From Flavivirga jejuensis (GTDB taxonomy: Bacteria > Bacteroidota > Bacteroidia > Flavobacteriales > Flavobacteriaceae): a stretch of DNA of 64,000 bases. Positions within the stretch are counted from its first letter, which is position 1. Every line of letters begins with the position of its first letter. This document shows, piece by piece, positions 54,536 to 63,854 of this stretch. Location: assembly GCF_030540765.1 (NCBI RefSeq), contig NZ_JAUOEL010000003.1:310001-374000 (forward strand), in the 5' to 3' direction. The notes under the pieces were generated by a model that was not told the DNA's origin, did no database searches, and worked only from the letters and a program-made list of their open reading frames with translations. A program made the position numbers and the translations under genes.

Positions 54536-56464
54536 CTAATATTCCCACCTCACAAACGCTTCCATAGCGGCGTAGTGAGACAAGCCTAATTCATGGTATA
54601 AATGGGCTGTTTCTCTGTTTCTGTCTTCTGCTCGCTGCCAAAACTCTCTGCTATCTGTTCCCTGGAATACCACACCATCTTTTTGAGATTGATGCTTGAA
54701 AATACCTTTTCGCTTTTCTAATACTTGGTCAGGCCCCATAGGAACAGCCATTTCTATCTCATCAATGCCCCATTCTTGCCATGCGCCTCTGTACAACCAA
54801 ACCCAACAGTCTTTCATAAACTTTTTAGGTTTTAGTTGTTTTACGGCTTCAAAAACGGCATCTAAGCATACTTTGTGTGTCCCATGGGGGTCTGCCAAAT
54901 CACCAGCTGCATATATTTGATGTGGTTTGATTTGCTCAATAAGATTCATCGTTATTTCGATATCTTCTTCACCTAAAGGCTTTTTCTCTATAGCCCCTGT
55001 TTCATAAAAAGGCAGTTCCATAAAATGAATCTGGGCATCTGGAATACCAATAAAATAAGAGGTAGATTGGGCTTCTCCTTTTCTAATTAATCCTTTGATA
55101 TAGCGAACTTCTGGAATATCTATTTCGCTGGCTTTTTTGTTTTTAAGAAATGTTTCTGCTTTTTTGTAGATCGTTTCTGCTTCTGCGCTTTCTATTCCAA
55201 ATTTGGCATTATAATCGCATACAAAACTAGCGAAACGCAAGGCTTCATCATCTGCTACGGCTATGTTTCCTGAGGTTTGGTATCCTATGTGCACTTCGTG
55301 TCCTTGTTCATGTAAGCGTTTAAATGTGCCTCCCATACTTATGATATCATCATCTGGGTGCGGACTAAAAATAAGCACGCGTTTTTTTGCGGGTTCGGCA
55401 CGCTCTGGGCGTTTAGCATCATCGGCATTGGGCTTGCCTCCTGGCCATCCTGTAATCGTATTTTGTAGTTTGTTGAATATTTTAATGTTTATATCGTAAG
55501 CTGGACCTGAATCTGCCAATAAATCACTCATACCGTTTTCTATATAATCGGCATCGGTGAGCATTAGAATAGGTTTTTTTAAATGAAGTGCTAAGCCTAA
55601 TACTGCTTTTCTTATAAGTTTGTCTGTCCAGGTAATTTTTTCGACTAACCAAGGTGTATTTATACGGGTTAGTTTTGAGGATGCTTCTTTGTCTAATACA
55701 AAGGTGGCGTTATTATGTTCTTGTAAAAACGAGGCGGGTACCAGGTTGGTTACGGTGCCTTCAACGGATTCTTTTGTTATATGGGATTTGCTTTCGCCCC
55801 AAGCCATAAGGATCACTCTTTTGGCTTCCATTATCTTTTTGACTCCTAAAGTAATGGCTGTTCTTGGTGTGTTGTTTAAACCTGAAAAATCACCACTGGC
55901 GGCAACTCTGGTTATATGGTCTAATGCTACTAATCGGGTTTTTGAGTTTTGTAAGGAGCCTGATTCGTTAAATCCTATATGACCATTGCCTCCAATACCT
56001 AATATTTGTAAATCGATACCGCCGTAAGCTTCTATTTTTGATTCGTATTGACTGCAATATTCTGAAATAGCATCTTTGGATAAGGTGCCATCTGGAATAT
56101 GGTAGTTCTCTGGCAATATATCTACGTGGTTAAAGAGTAATTCTTTCATAAAACGCACATAACTATTTATAGAATCGGGTTCCATAGGGTAGTATTCATC
56201 TAGATTGAAGGCTATCACATTTTTAAAACTCAATCCTTCTTCTTTATGTAAGCGTACTAATTCGGCATATAAACCTTTAGGGGAGGAACCTGTGGCTAAA
56301 CCTAATATACAGGGTTGTTTTTGGGCTTGTTTTACCTTTATTAAATCTGCTATTTCTTTAGCTACTGCTTTGGAAGCGCTAGTGGAGTTTTCAAAAACAA
56401 TGGTTCCTACGTTTTCAAACCTTTTTTCAAAATCTGTAGATTTGTCTATACTACTCTGTAACAT
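54536..56464 (-). CDS. nagB: Glucosamine-6-phosphate deaminase fused to a PIG-L-type deacetylase domain
   Basis: This 642-residue cytoplasmic protein is in two parts. Residues about 20-290 are NagB, converting glucosamine-6-phosphate to fructose-6-phosphate and ammonia: LATGSSPKGLY, FNLDEYYPM with Asp89-Glu90, and GIGGNGHIGFNE with His162. After a linker of about 70 residues, residues about 360-640 form a PIG-L/LmbE-type zinc deacetylase domain, with SPHPDDDIISMGG (about 367-379) and GDLADPHGTHKVC. The long fused form is common in Bacteroidota nagB genes. The second domain may deacetylate GlcNAc-containing compounds, replacing a separate NagA-like step; that is inferred. It lies 46 bases after the permease stop and is the central step for the GlcNAc released by four GH20 enzymes and the asparaginase. 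Confidence 0.95.
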   Translation of the reverse strand: MLQSSIDKSTDFEKRFENVGTIVFENSTSASKAVAKEIADLIKVKQAQKQPCILGLATGSSPKGLYAELVRLHKEEGLSFKNVIAFNLDEYYPMEPDSINSYVRFMKELLFNHVDILPENYHIPDGTLSKDAISEYCSQYESKIEAYGGIDLQILGIGGNGHIGFNESGSLQNSKTRLVALDHITRVAASGDFSGLNNTPRTAITLGVKKIMEAKRVILMAWGESKSHITKESVEGTVTNLVPASFLQEHNNATFVLDKEASSKLTRINTPWLVEKITWTDKLIRKAVLGLALHLKKPILMLTDADYIENGMSDLLADSGPAYDINIKIFNKLQNTITGWPGGKPNADDAKRPERAEPAKKRVLIFSPHPDDDIISMGGTFKRLHEQGHEVHIGYQTSGNIAVADDEALRFASFVCDYNAKFGIESAEAETIYKKAETFLKNKKASEIDIPEVRYIKGLIRKGEAQSTSYFIGIPDAQIHFMELPFYETGAIEKKPLGEEDIEITMNLIEQIKPHQIYAAGDLADPHGTHKVCLDAVFEAVKQLKPKKFMKDCWVWLYRGAWQEWGIDEIEMAVPMGPDQVLEKRKGIFKHQSQKDGVVFQGTDSREFWQRAEDRNRETAHLYHELGLSHYAAMEAFVRWEY

Positions 56465-56510
56465 GGCGTTTTTGTTTATTTCTTAATTATAGATAGTTTC
56501 TTTTATTTAT

Positions 56511-57839
56511 TTATTTTCTTGTCCAACTTTTATACTTATGTCCTCGCATTGCAAAAAACAGGATCAATGCATAGCAAGGAATTAATAGCCAATAACTATG
56601 GGTAGAGGCTGTTGCTAAGGCATCTACTTCGTTGATACCGCTAGTAATAAGTTCCTCTTTATTGGCATCTACCATTCTGCCATATAGTGGTGGAATGATG
56701 GCACCTCCTGAGATAGCCATAATTAATAAGGCGGAGCCTGTTTTTGTGAACTTGCCTAATCCTTCCAGGGTTAATGGCCATACTGCTGGCCAAACCAAAG
56801 CGTTGGAAATTCCCAGTGCTGCCACAAATAAAATGGAAGTAAATCCTGTGGTACATAGGATGCAAATGCTATAGATGACCCCTAAGGTGGCACTGATTTT
56901 AAGTGCGGTGCCTTGCGTTAAATATTTGGGGATTAAAATAACACCTAGCCCATAGGTGCATACCATGGCTAATAATGTGAGGGTTGTAAAAAACTTAGCA
57001 TCTGTAGCAGGAAAGCCTAATGAAATACCGTATGCGATAATAGTATCGCCTGCTATAACTTCTGCTCCTACATAAACGAATAGGGTTAGTACGCCCAACC
57101 ATAAATGGGGGAATTGAAAAATACTGGTTTTTGTAGTCGTGCCATCTTTTGTGTCTTCTACTTCGGCGGCTTCTACATGAGGTAATGGGGCTTTTCTAAT
57201 TAATACTCCTAATATAAATAAAATGATAGCCATCACTAGATAGGGTGTAAAAACACTATCTGCCATGGTATCTAAAAGATGGCCTTTTTCTTCTATTGAG
57301 GCACTACTTAGTTTATCTTTTACTTCGTCTATTCCTGATAATAATAAGGCTCCAAATATTAAAGAGCCTAAAGCTCCTGCTACTTTGTTTGCTATGCCCA
57401 TAATAGCAATACGTTTGGCTCCACTTTCTATGGGTCCTAAAATGGTTATGTATGGGTTTGCTGCTGTTTGCAATATGGTCATACCGATGCCTTGAATAAA
57501 AATACCAGATAAAAACACCCAGTAGGTTCTTGCTTCGGCTGCAGGGATAAAAACTAAAGCTCCAATAGCCATAATTATTAAGCCTAAAGACATGCCTTTT
57601 TTATAGCCTATTTTATTTAAAATATAGGAAGCTGGCAGAGCCATCACTACAAATGAGATATAGGAAGCAGAGGCTACCAAGTAAGATTGGGCATCGGTTA
57701 ACTCATTAATGGTTTTCATAAAGGGGATTAGTGCTCCATTTATCCAGGTGACAAATCCGAAAATGAAAAATAAGCCTGCTATTATTAGTATGGGTGTTAA
57801 ATTATTTTTTGCTCCTGATACGTTTTGTGATTTTGCCAT
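56511..57839 (-). CDS. FHS-family sugar MFS permease, probable GlcNAc permease
   Basis: This 442-residue protein has 12 predicted membrane spans. LIIAGLFFIFGFVTWINGAL, then LVASASYISFVVMALPASYI, and LQTAANPYITILGP are typical of the FHS branch (FucP, GluP and NagP-type permeases). Being directly before nagB, it is probably NagP-like, bringing GlcNAc into the cytoplasm, but fucose is a fair alternative since the locus has three fucosidase families. Upstream of the ATG lies AGAGG, then six bases, one of the few Shine-Dalgarno-like sites in the window. The terminator at 58034-58067 separates it from SusD, so it probably has its own promoter in the 240-bp gap or lives on readthrough. Confidence 0.88.
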   Translation of the reverse strand: MAKSQNVSGAKNNLTPILIIAGLFFIFGFVTWINGALIPFMKTINELTDAQSYLVASASYISFVVMALPASYILNKIGYKKGMSLGLIIMAIGALVFIPAAEARTYWVFLSGIFIQGIGMTILQTAANPYITILGPIESGAKRIAIMGIANKVAGALGSLIFGALLLSGIDEVKDKLSSASIEEKGHLLDTMADSVFTPYLVMAIILFILGVLIRKAPLPHVEAAEVEDTKDGTTTKTSIFQFPHLWLGVLTLFVYVGAEVIAGDTIIAYGISLGFPATDAKFFTTLTLLAMVCTYGLGVILIPKYLTQGTALKISATLGVIYSICILCTTGFTSILFVAALGISNALVWPAVWPLTLEGLGKFTKTGSALLIMAISGGAIIPPLYGRMVDANKEELITSGINEVDALATASTHSYWLLIPCYALILFFAMRGHKYKSWTRK

Positions 57840-58079
57840 ATAATACCTCTTTTTAATATTTTAAGTTTTACTAATATCATTTTTGATACTTTCTAGATTT
57901 TTTTTCTAATCCTAGAGTAAAAAAACACTTTACATTTAGTAGGTATATATACTTTTAAAAATATAACAAAAGCAATTATTGTTGTGCTATCTACCTTAGC
58001 GATCAAATAAATTTATTGATTATCTAAAAAAAACTCACTGTACATTTATTAAAAAATGTACAGTGAGGAAATTTATTTA
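57840..58079. other. Gap between SusD and permease, with terminator and leader
   Basis: This 240-bp gap has no ORF of note. It starts, on the minus strand, with the SusD terminator and continues as AT-rich leader to the AGAGG ribosome-binding site before the permease. A GCTTTTG element followed by TATATATACC at about 57943-57976 could be part of a promoter, but it does not fit the TTTG/TAnnTTTG consensus well, so none is called. Confidence 0.5.
58026..58067 (-). terminator. Intrinsic terminator after SusD
   Basis: A perfect 14-bp stem, CTCACTGTACATTT with AAATGTACAGTGAG (58034-58047 and 58054-58067), encloses a six-base loop. On the minus strand it is followed by eight T. It begins 12 bases after the SusD stop and should end most SusC/SusD transcripts here. 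Confidence 0.93.
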
Positions 58080-59777
58080 TTACCACCCAGGGTTTTGGTC
58101 TAGATTAGGGTTTAGTTTAAGTTCATCCAAGGGTAGAGCTTTAAGGTAAGCTTTAGATTCATCAAAATCAAAAGCACCATAAGTTTGATAAGGGTCTAAG
58201 TAATCATCACCATCTAAAAGAATATTAGGATCGTTAGTTCCATTTTCAACAATGCCATCAAGAAAGTAAGCTCCTAATGGCGTATCTCCATTAAATAATT
58301 CATGAGCACGCCAACGCAATAAATCGTTTAATCTAAAACCTTCTGCCATCAATTCTACCGAGCGTTCACGTCTAACTTCATATAATATATCTGTTAGAGT
58401 ATAACCATAATTTGGCCAATCAGGATCTTGTGTAATAGAACCTAAGGTAATTCCAGGCATGCCTACACGTGCACGTAATAGGTTAATAGACTTATCTAAA
58501 TCTGCTTGAGTAATAGTTTCCAATTCAGCTTTAGCTTCAGCAAATATTAATAAAGCTTCAGCATAGCGCATAGCAATTTTAGATGTACTTCTAGTAAAGT
58601 TATCAGCATCTGTATCATCATAATTATAATCTCTATATTTTTGAGATTCATAACCACCAAATGCGTTATCAAGGAACGGAACGGTCCATAACGTAGCTGT
58701 CCCATTATCTAATCTGATAATATCTCCAGGAACCATTATTGTTGCTGCTAATCTTGGATCTCTATTGGTTTCAATGGTTGATAAATCTTGATCTCCTACA
58801 TATAGGGGGCTTACCGATATAGGATCGCCATCTGTACAAAGATAACTACGTATTGCAAATCTCGAATACGAACAATTGTTTGGCCATGAAATTTGTAAAT
58901 CATTTCCAATTCCTAAGTCTTGCCAGTTATAATCTCTCCATAAAATCATTTCACTATTACCACTTAATCCAGATGTGTTGAATAAAGATTCATAATCATT
59001 ATGAAGTGTAAAAACACCGCCATCAATAACACTTTCTGCTGCATTTGCCGCAATTTCCAGGTAAGAAGTCCCATCGGATCCAAGAACCCCAAAATCGGTA
59101 TCACTATGATATTTTTCCCAAGTACCTTCAAAAAGAGCAACTCTAGCTTTAAATAGCTGAGCAGCTTCCTTACTTACACGAGGCCAAGAACCTAAATCAG
59201 GAAAGGATTTCAATAGAGAAATAGCAGTATCTAAATCAGATAAGATAAAATCAGTAACTTCATTTCTTGGGTCTCTAGCAGCAAATACAAACTCTTCGTT
59301 CGTATTGTCAAAATATTGTTCAAATATTGGTAAATCTCCATAATCAACTAATAAATTAAAATAGTAATATGCTCTAAAAAAATAACCTTCACCAGTATAT
59401 TGATCTATATCGGTTTGATTTCCAGATGCTTGATTTGTATGATCTAAAAACCAATTAGCTTCTCTTACTTCGTCCCAACTCCATATTGCTGCAGTTGATG
59501 CTGTAGGAATAGTGTAGATCCCTAATAGTCTGTCAGAAGGTGTTTGGTTCATCACTAAATCGGTACCATTGTCTGGTAAAGCAGAAGAACCAACTCCTGC
59601 ATTAGCCCAAGTAGGTAAATCTCTATAAAAAGAATTAACAGCAACCCTTAATTCTGCAGGGGTTGAATAAAAGTCAGTTTCAGAAACTTCATCCAGGGGA
59701 GTTTTGTCTAAAAAATCTTCACAAGAAGTTAAAGAAATTACAAAACTCAATATAAATAATTTTAATATATTTTTCAT
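58080..59777 (-). CDS. SusD/RagB-family surface glycan-binding lipoprotein
   Basis: This 565-residue lipoprotein has the signal MKNILKLFILSFVISLTSC, with Cys19 as lipidation site, followed by EDFLDKTPLDEVSETDFY, the typical SusD start. The helical TPR-like core has YFFRAYYYFNLLVDYGDLPI and ISKEAAQLFKARVALFEGTW-like repeats. The C-terminus LKLNPNLDQNPGW is the family ending. It sits on the outer membrane over the SusC barrel as a lid that captures the oligosaccharide. It follows SusC by 18 bases and is closed by a strong terminator. The binding site cannot be matched to a sugar from sequence, but the neighbouring genes point to N-glycan fragments. Confidence 0.96.
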   Translation of the reverse strand: MKNILKLFILSFVISLTSCEDFLDKTPLDEVSETDFYSTPAELRVAVNSFYRDLPTWANAGVGSSALPDNGTDLVMNQTPSDRLLGIYTIPTASTAAIWSWDEVREANWFLDHTNQASGNQTDIDQYTGEGYFFRAYYYFNLLVDYGDLPIFEQYFDNTNEEFVFAARDPRNEVTDFILSDLDTAISLLKSFPDLGSWPRVSKEAAQLFKARVALFEGTWEKYHSDTDFGVLGSDGTSYLEIAANAAESVIDGGVFTLHNDYESLFNTSGLSGNSEMILWRDYNWQDLGIGNDLQISWPNNCSYSRFAIRSYLCTDGDPISVSPLYVGDQDLSTIETNRDPRLAATIMVPGDIIRLDNGTATLWTVPFLDNAFGGYESQKYRDYNYDDTDADNFTRSTSKIAMRYAEALLIFAEAKAELETITQADLDKSINLLRARVGMPGITLGSITQDPDWPNYGYTLTDILYEVRRERSVELMAEGFRLNDLLRWRAHELFNGDTPLGAYFLDGIVENGTNDPNILLDGDDYLDPYQTYGAFDFDESKAYLKALPLDELKLNPNLDQNPGW

Positions 59778-59795
59778 AATTCGTAATTTTTTTGA

Positions 59796-62700
59796 TTAGA
59801 ATGAGATGTTTACTCCTGTAGAGAATGTTGTTGATAACGGATAAGCTTGTGCACTACCAAAACTACCTGCTACAAATTCTGGGTCATAGAATAACATATC
59901 AGAAATAGTAAGGAGATTTTCACCAGAAATAAATATTCTAAAATTTTTAATTTTATATTTATCTGTAAGCTTTTTTGGAATAGTAAATCCAATTTGCATA
60001 TTCTTTAATCGAGCATAAGCACCATTTTGTAAGTAGCGATCTACTGCATACCTATAATTTTTATTATTGGCTCCAGGATTGTTTGAATACGGTGCAGGAA
60101 AATAGGCATCTGTATTTGGGCCTAAAGGGCTAGTAGTATTTTCTGGTCTAAAATAATCTAAATGTTCTTCATAAACCAAAGCATGTAATTCTCCTTGAGC
60201 TGGGCCTCTAAATCTTTGATGATTTGATACTAAAACATCTCGTTTACCAACACCTTGAATAAACATATTCATATCCCAGTTTTTATAATTTAAACCTATG
60301 TTAAATGAATATTGATAACGAGGTGTTGAGTTTCCAATAACGCTAAAATCACCAGTATCTCCAAGAACCCATTCACCTCTATCTATTACATTATCTTCAT
60401 TTAGATCTTTATATTTAGTATCTCCAGCATTCCAAGTACCTGAATTAGGTAAGAAAGATTGATCTATTGGATAAGTATCATATTCATCATCTGTCATAAA
60501 CCAGCCATCCCATTGTAGCCCCCAAATTTCACCTAAATCTTTCCCATTCCAATATGTTTGAGTAAAATCATTAGTTTCATTAGGATATTCAACTATGGTT
60601 CTTTTATAATCAGATAATACTGCTCTTATATTATAGCTAAAATCTCCTAATTGTTGTCTCCAAGAGGCTTCTATTTCCCAGCCTTGTACTCTAGATGTTC
60701 CAATATTAGTTAATGGAGAATCGGTTCCTAATTGTTCAGGTAAATCTATACCAGGTGCAGCCATACCTTCAATATCTGTTCTATACCAAGAGAAACCTAC
60801 GTTTAATTTGTTGTTAAAAGCTCCTAAATCAAAACCTATATCTGTCGTTTTTACGGTTTCCCATGTTAAACTCTCACTTTCTAAAATTGGAGTATTAGCA
60901 AAAAGTTCTTGACTACCATCAAATAAAAAGGTACCATTATTATCTGCATCTATAGACGAAATGTACAAATAGTTATCTACATTTTGGTTTCCTAAAGTAC
61001 CATAAGAACCTCTTAGTTTAAATGTATTTATTGCTTCAAAAGGCCAAAACTCTTCTTTAGCGATATTGTATCCTGCGGAATAAGAAGGGAATCCTGCCCA
61101 TCTGTTTTCTGGTTCAAATCTTGATGATCCATCTCTACGATAGCTAAATTCAAATAAGTATTTCTCATCAAAATTATATCTAAATCTACTAAATACACTT
61201 TGTATAGCCCAATGAGATAATGCATCATTTACAGTTGCATCATCTAAAGCTGAAGTGCTTATAGATACATAGTTGTCACTAATTAGACTAGATGTTGATG
61301 CAGAAATTTCATCGTAATTATATGATTCACTTTGATACCCAATGGTTGCATGAAAGTTGTGTTTATCAATTGATTTATCATATGAGGCAAATAAATTTGG
61401 AGAAAAATATTCATTATTTATATAGGTTGGCTCATAACTAGTTTCACTTTGAGAAGCATCAAATGCAACAGTTCCATCTGGTTGCGTATATTCTGTTGTA
61501 AGTATTTTATAGGCTCGAGAATTATTATTTCTTCTATAATTTAACTGAGCATTAAATCTCAAGTCTTTAATGGGTTCTATTATAAACCTTGGCGATAATA
61601 CTATTTGGTTATTTTCAGCTTGATAGCGCTGATTTTCCCATATTGGATACTGAGCTTGAAGTAAAGGATTTCCAAAATCATCAACTGTTGGTAAGGTAGG
61701 TTTTAATTTAGTTAATACATCTAATATTCTAGATGTATTTCTTAATACGCTTCCTCTGCCAGTATCTGTTGGGAAATCTGAATTGCTCTTTAAAAATTTA
61801 GAGACAAACTCTATGGTAAGCCAATCATTAGCTTTTGCAGAAAATTTTGCATCAACATTATAACGCTCAAATGACTCTTTTCCATGAACCAATAACCCTT
61901 CTTCTTCATAAGAACCAACAGAGAAATAATAGTTTAATTTTTGGTCACCACCTGAAATACTTAGGTTATGTTTGCGTTTTTCAGCAAAATCTTTAAACAG
62001 AAAATCTTGCCAATCTGTTGCAGATGTAGCACCTTGACCTATTGCACTAACATTCCACGAATTATTATTGTCAATATCTGCTATACCAGATGGAGCGCTT
62101 CCTGGGTTAGTCATATTTTGAATAATATAGCCATATTCTTCTTCTGTCCAGTAATCGGCTTCATTATTGTTACGTCTAGCATCTTGTATGGCATATGCAT
62201 AGTTAATTGGGCTTGCTGAATTTGGCCATACAGAAGGTCTTGAATATTGAAAATTATTACTATACGTAATTTTAACATCTCCATTCATATTTTTGCCGCT
62301 TTTTGTAGTCACTAAAAGGGCTCCACCTGCAGCTCGAGATCCATAAATAGATGCGGCGGCGGCATCTTTTAATACAGAAACAGATTCTACGTCTTCAGGG
62401 TCAATATCACCTAAACTCATTTCAATACCGTCAATTAAAACCAAAGGACCAGCATCTCCTATATCACCATCACCACCACTGGTAATAAAACCACGAATAT
62501 TTATATCTGGAGTAGCTCCTGGCTGACCACCTTCAGCGGTATTGGATATTACTAAACCAGGTACCGTTCCTTGCAAAGATTGTATGGCGTTAGCAGTTGG
62601 TCTATTTTCAAAAGCTTCAGAACCTATTACAGATACAGCAGCCGTTAAATTTACTTTTTTCTGTGTGCCATAACCAACTACAACTACTTCGTCAAGTGTC

Positions 62701-63083
62701 GATATATCTTCATCCAAAATGATGTTTATATTGGTTTTGGTTCCTACTGGGACTTCTTTGGTTATAAAACCAAGGTATGAAACCACTAGTATAGCATTTT
62801 GATTAGATAAAGTTAAAGAGTATTTACCATCAAAATCCACTTGAACACCATTGGTAGTTCCTTTTTCAAGAACATTTGCTCCAGCCAGAGGTTGTCCATT
62901 GGCATCTGATATAGTACCAGTAATTCGTTGTTGCATGTTAGAGTCATTAATGTTATTAGCAAAGACAACAGTTGGTGCTAAAGCGAAAAAAGTTGTCAAG
63001 CATAAGACTCCAACAACTTTTGTAATTTGATTTAACGGCTTTTTATTAAAATATAAAAAAGCGTTTTTTAATTTAATTTTCAT
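59796..63083 (-). CDS. SusC/RagA-family TonB-dependent outer-membrane transporter
   Basis: This 1095-residue protein has an N-terminal signal of about 43 residues (hydrophobic stretch VVGVLCLTTFFALAPTVVFA), then a carboxypeptidase-regulatory-like domain at about 52-138 (ITGTISDANGQPLAGANV, LVVSYLGF). A TonB box-like segment and plug follow at about 145-265 (DEVVVVGYGTQKKVNLTAAV, VSVLKDAAAASIYGSRAAGG), then the 22-strand barrel, which ends in TFSTGVNISF with a terminal Phe, the outer-membrane signature. It imports oligosaccharides by TonB energy together with SusD. It is the first gene of its unit; upstream is a 771-bp gap with a transposase remnant. The length is normal for the family and no damage is visible. 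Confidence 0.97.
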   Translation of the reverse strand: MKIKLKNAFLYFNKKPLNQITKVVGVLCLTTFFALAPTVVFANNINDSNMQQRITGTISDANGQPLAGANVLEKGTTNGVQVDFDGKYSLTLSNQNAILVVSYLGFITKEVPVGTKTNINIILDEDISTLDEVVVVGYGTQKKVNLTAAVSVIGSEAFENRPTANAIQSLQGTVPGLVISNTAEGGQPGATPDINIRGFITSGGDGDIGDAGPLVLIDGIEMSLGDIDPEDVESVSVLKDAAAASIYGSRAAGGALLVTTKSGKNMNGDVKITYSNNFQYSRPSVWPNSASPINYAYAIQDARRNNNEADYWTEEEYGYIIQNMTNPGSAPSGIADIDNNNSWNVSAIGQGATSATDWQDFLFKDFAEKRKHNLSISGGDQKLNYYFSVGSYEEEGLLVHGKESFERYNVDAKFSAKANDWLTIEFVSKFLKSNSDFPTDTGRGSVLRNTSRILDVLTKLKPTLPTVDDFGNPLLQAQYPIWENQRYQAENNQIVLSPRFIIEPIKDLRFNAQLNYRRNNNSRAYKILTTEYTQPDGTVAFDASQSETSYEPTYINNEYFSPNLFASYDKSIDKHNFHATIGYQSESYNYDEISASTSSLISDNYVSISTSALDDATVNDALSHWAIQSVFSRFRYNFDEKYLFEFSYRRDGSSRFEPENRWAGFPSYSAGYNIAKEEFWPFEAINTFKLRGSYGTLGNQNVDNYLYISSIDADNNGTFLFDGSQELFANTPILESESLTWETVKTTDIGFDLGAFNNKLNVGFSWYRTDIEGMAAPGIDLPEQLGTDSPLTNIGTSRVQGWEIEASWRQQLGDFSYNIRAVLSDYKRTIVEYPNETNDFTQTYWNGKDLGEIWGLQWDGWFMTDDEYDTYPIDQSFLPNSGTWNAGDTKYKDLNEDNVIDRGEWVLGDTGDFSVIGNSTPRYQYSFNIGLNYKNWDMNMFIQGVGKRDVLVSNHQRFRGPAQGELHALVYEEHLDYFRPENTTSPLGPNTDAYFPAPYSNNPGANNKNYRYAVDRYLQNGAYARLKNMQIGFTIPKKLTDKYKIKNFRIFISGENLLTISDMLFYDPEFVAGSFGSAQAYPLSTTFSTGVNISF

Positions 63084-63286
63084 AAACTTATTAGTTAAAT
63101 AGTTATTGAATACATTTTAATTTTTTTTGAGTACACTGTAACGTGTTAGAGGTGAGCAGTTTTTATTTCATATTTTTAATGTTTTTTATTAAACTTAATT
63201 ATTTATCTCAGTTATTAATGAAAAATTTCGACCAACAACTTCAGCGCTTCGACCAAGAATAGGTAACACATTAGATTAGAAATTAA

Positions 63287-63502
63287 CTGATTAGTCTTAT
63301 TAAGGAAGGCGTACAATGTAAGCCTAAAGACAAAAATTTAAAAAACCAAGTTCGAATTGCTAAGAAATGGCAGATTAGCAGTATTAGAACATACTTGCTC
63401 AAGGTAGGCGCAACTATCAAAAAGACTAAACGCAGAATATTTTATCGCTTCTCTAAAGCTTTTGTTTATCAAGATTTGTTTCTGGAGATTATAAAACAGT
63501 AA
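63287..63502 (+). pseudogene. Transposase C-terminal fragment, IS1380-like
   Basis: An open plus-strand frame of 71 codons with no start codon ends at TAA 63500-63502. It reads ISLIKEGVQCKPKD, then RIAKKWQISSIRTYLLKVGA, TIKKTKRRIFYRFSKAFVYQ and DLFLEIIKQ. The pattern SIRxYLLKVGAxIxxxxRRIxxxxSxAFxYQxLF is like the C-terminus of IS1380-type DDE transposases. The rest of the element is gone, and only a frame fragment and a small hairpin (63504-63531) remain. The family assignment is by eye and moderate at best. It is the only sign of a transposable element in the window and the only plus-strand coding trace. Confidence 0.5.
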
Positions 63503-63503
63503 A

Positions 63504-63531
63504 GGTTGTTACATTGAAAAATATAACAACC
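63504..63531. repeat. Short inverted repeat after the transposase fragment
   Basis: The arms GGTTGTTA and TAACAACC (63504-63511 and 63524-63531) form an 8-bp stem with a 12-base loop, directly after the stop of the transposase fragment. It may be a terminator of the lost element or part of its end. Confidence 0.4.
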
Positions 63532-63711
63532 ATGGGGTACCTATTTTTAACAATAAAGCAGCCCGTCAAAACCTGGAAAAGCAGATTGAAATCCTTAGAA
63601 AAGGACAAAATTTAAGAGCTAATCTGCTAATCAATTCTATAAACTCAAAAAATATGAAAATTGTACACTCGATGAATAGTGCGGGTTAAGAAATGTAACA
63701 TGTACTATATA

Positions 63712-63779
63712 AAAAAGGGTTGCCCGAAAATAAAATCAATACGTAAAACATATTGACTCTATTTTCGAGCAACCCATAA
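63712..63779 (-). terminator. Intrinsic terminator of the upstream SusD gene
   Basis: GGGTTGC/GCAACCC, CGAAAATA/TATTTTCG and TCAATA/TATTGA are three nested stems (63719-63779) that form one long hairpin with small bulges. On the minus strand TTTTTTATA follows it. It lies 76 bases past the stop of the SusD-like gene at the right edge and must end that transcript. Confidence 0.9.
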
Positions 63780-63854
63780 AAAATAAACTAGCTCTAATTT
63801 TTTAAACTAAATTTTATAGTTTATTTTTTAATTCTTAACCACATATTAATACTA

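Larger units (their letters stand above)
63084..63718. other. Gap upstream of SusC with degraded sequence
   Basis: The first 150 bases (63084-63235) are the AT-rich SusC leader. I see no clear TTTG/TAnnTTTG promoter in it, though a weak palindrome ACACTGTAACGTGT lies near 63135. From about 63230 to 63690 there are several short plus-strand open frames without starts, consistent with decayed mobile-element sequence. One is a transposase-like fragment (separate entry), and another (63532-63689, beginning NHGVPIFNNKAARQN) I do not recognise. Confidence 0.5.
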
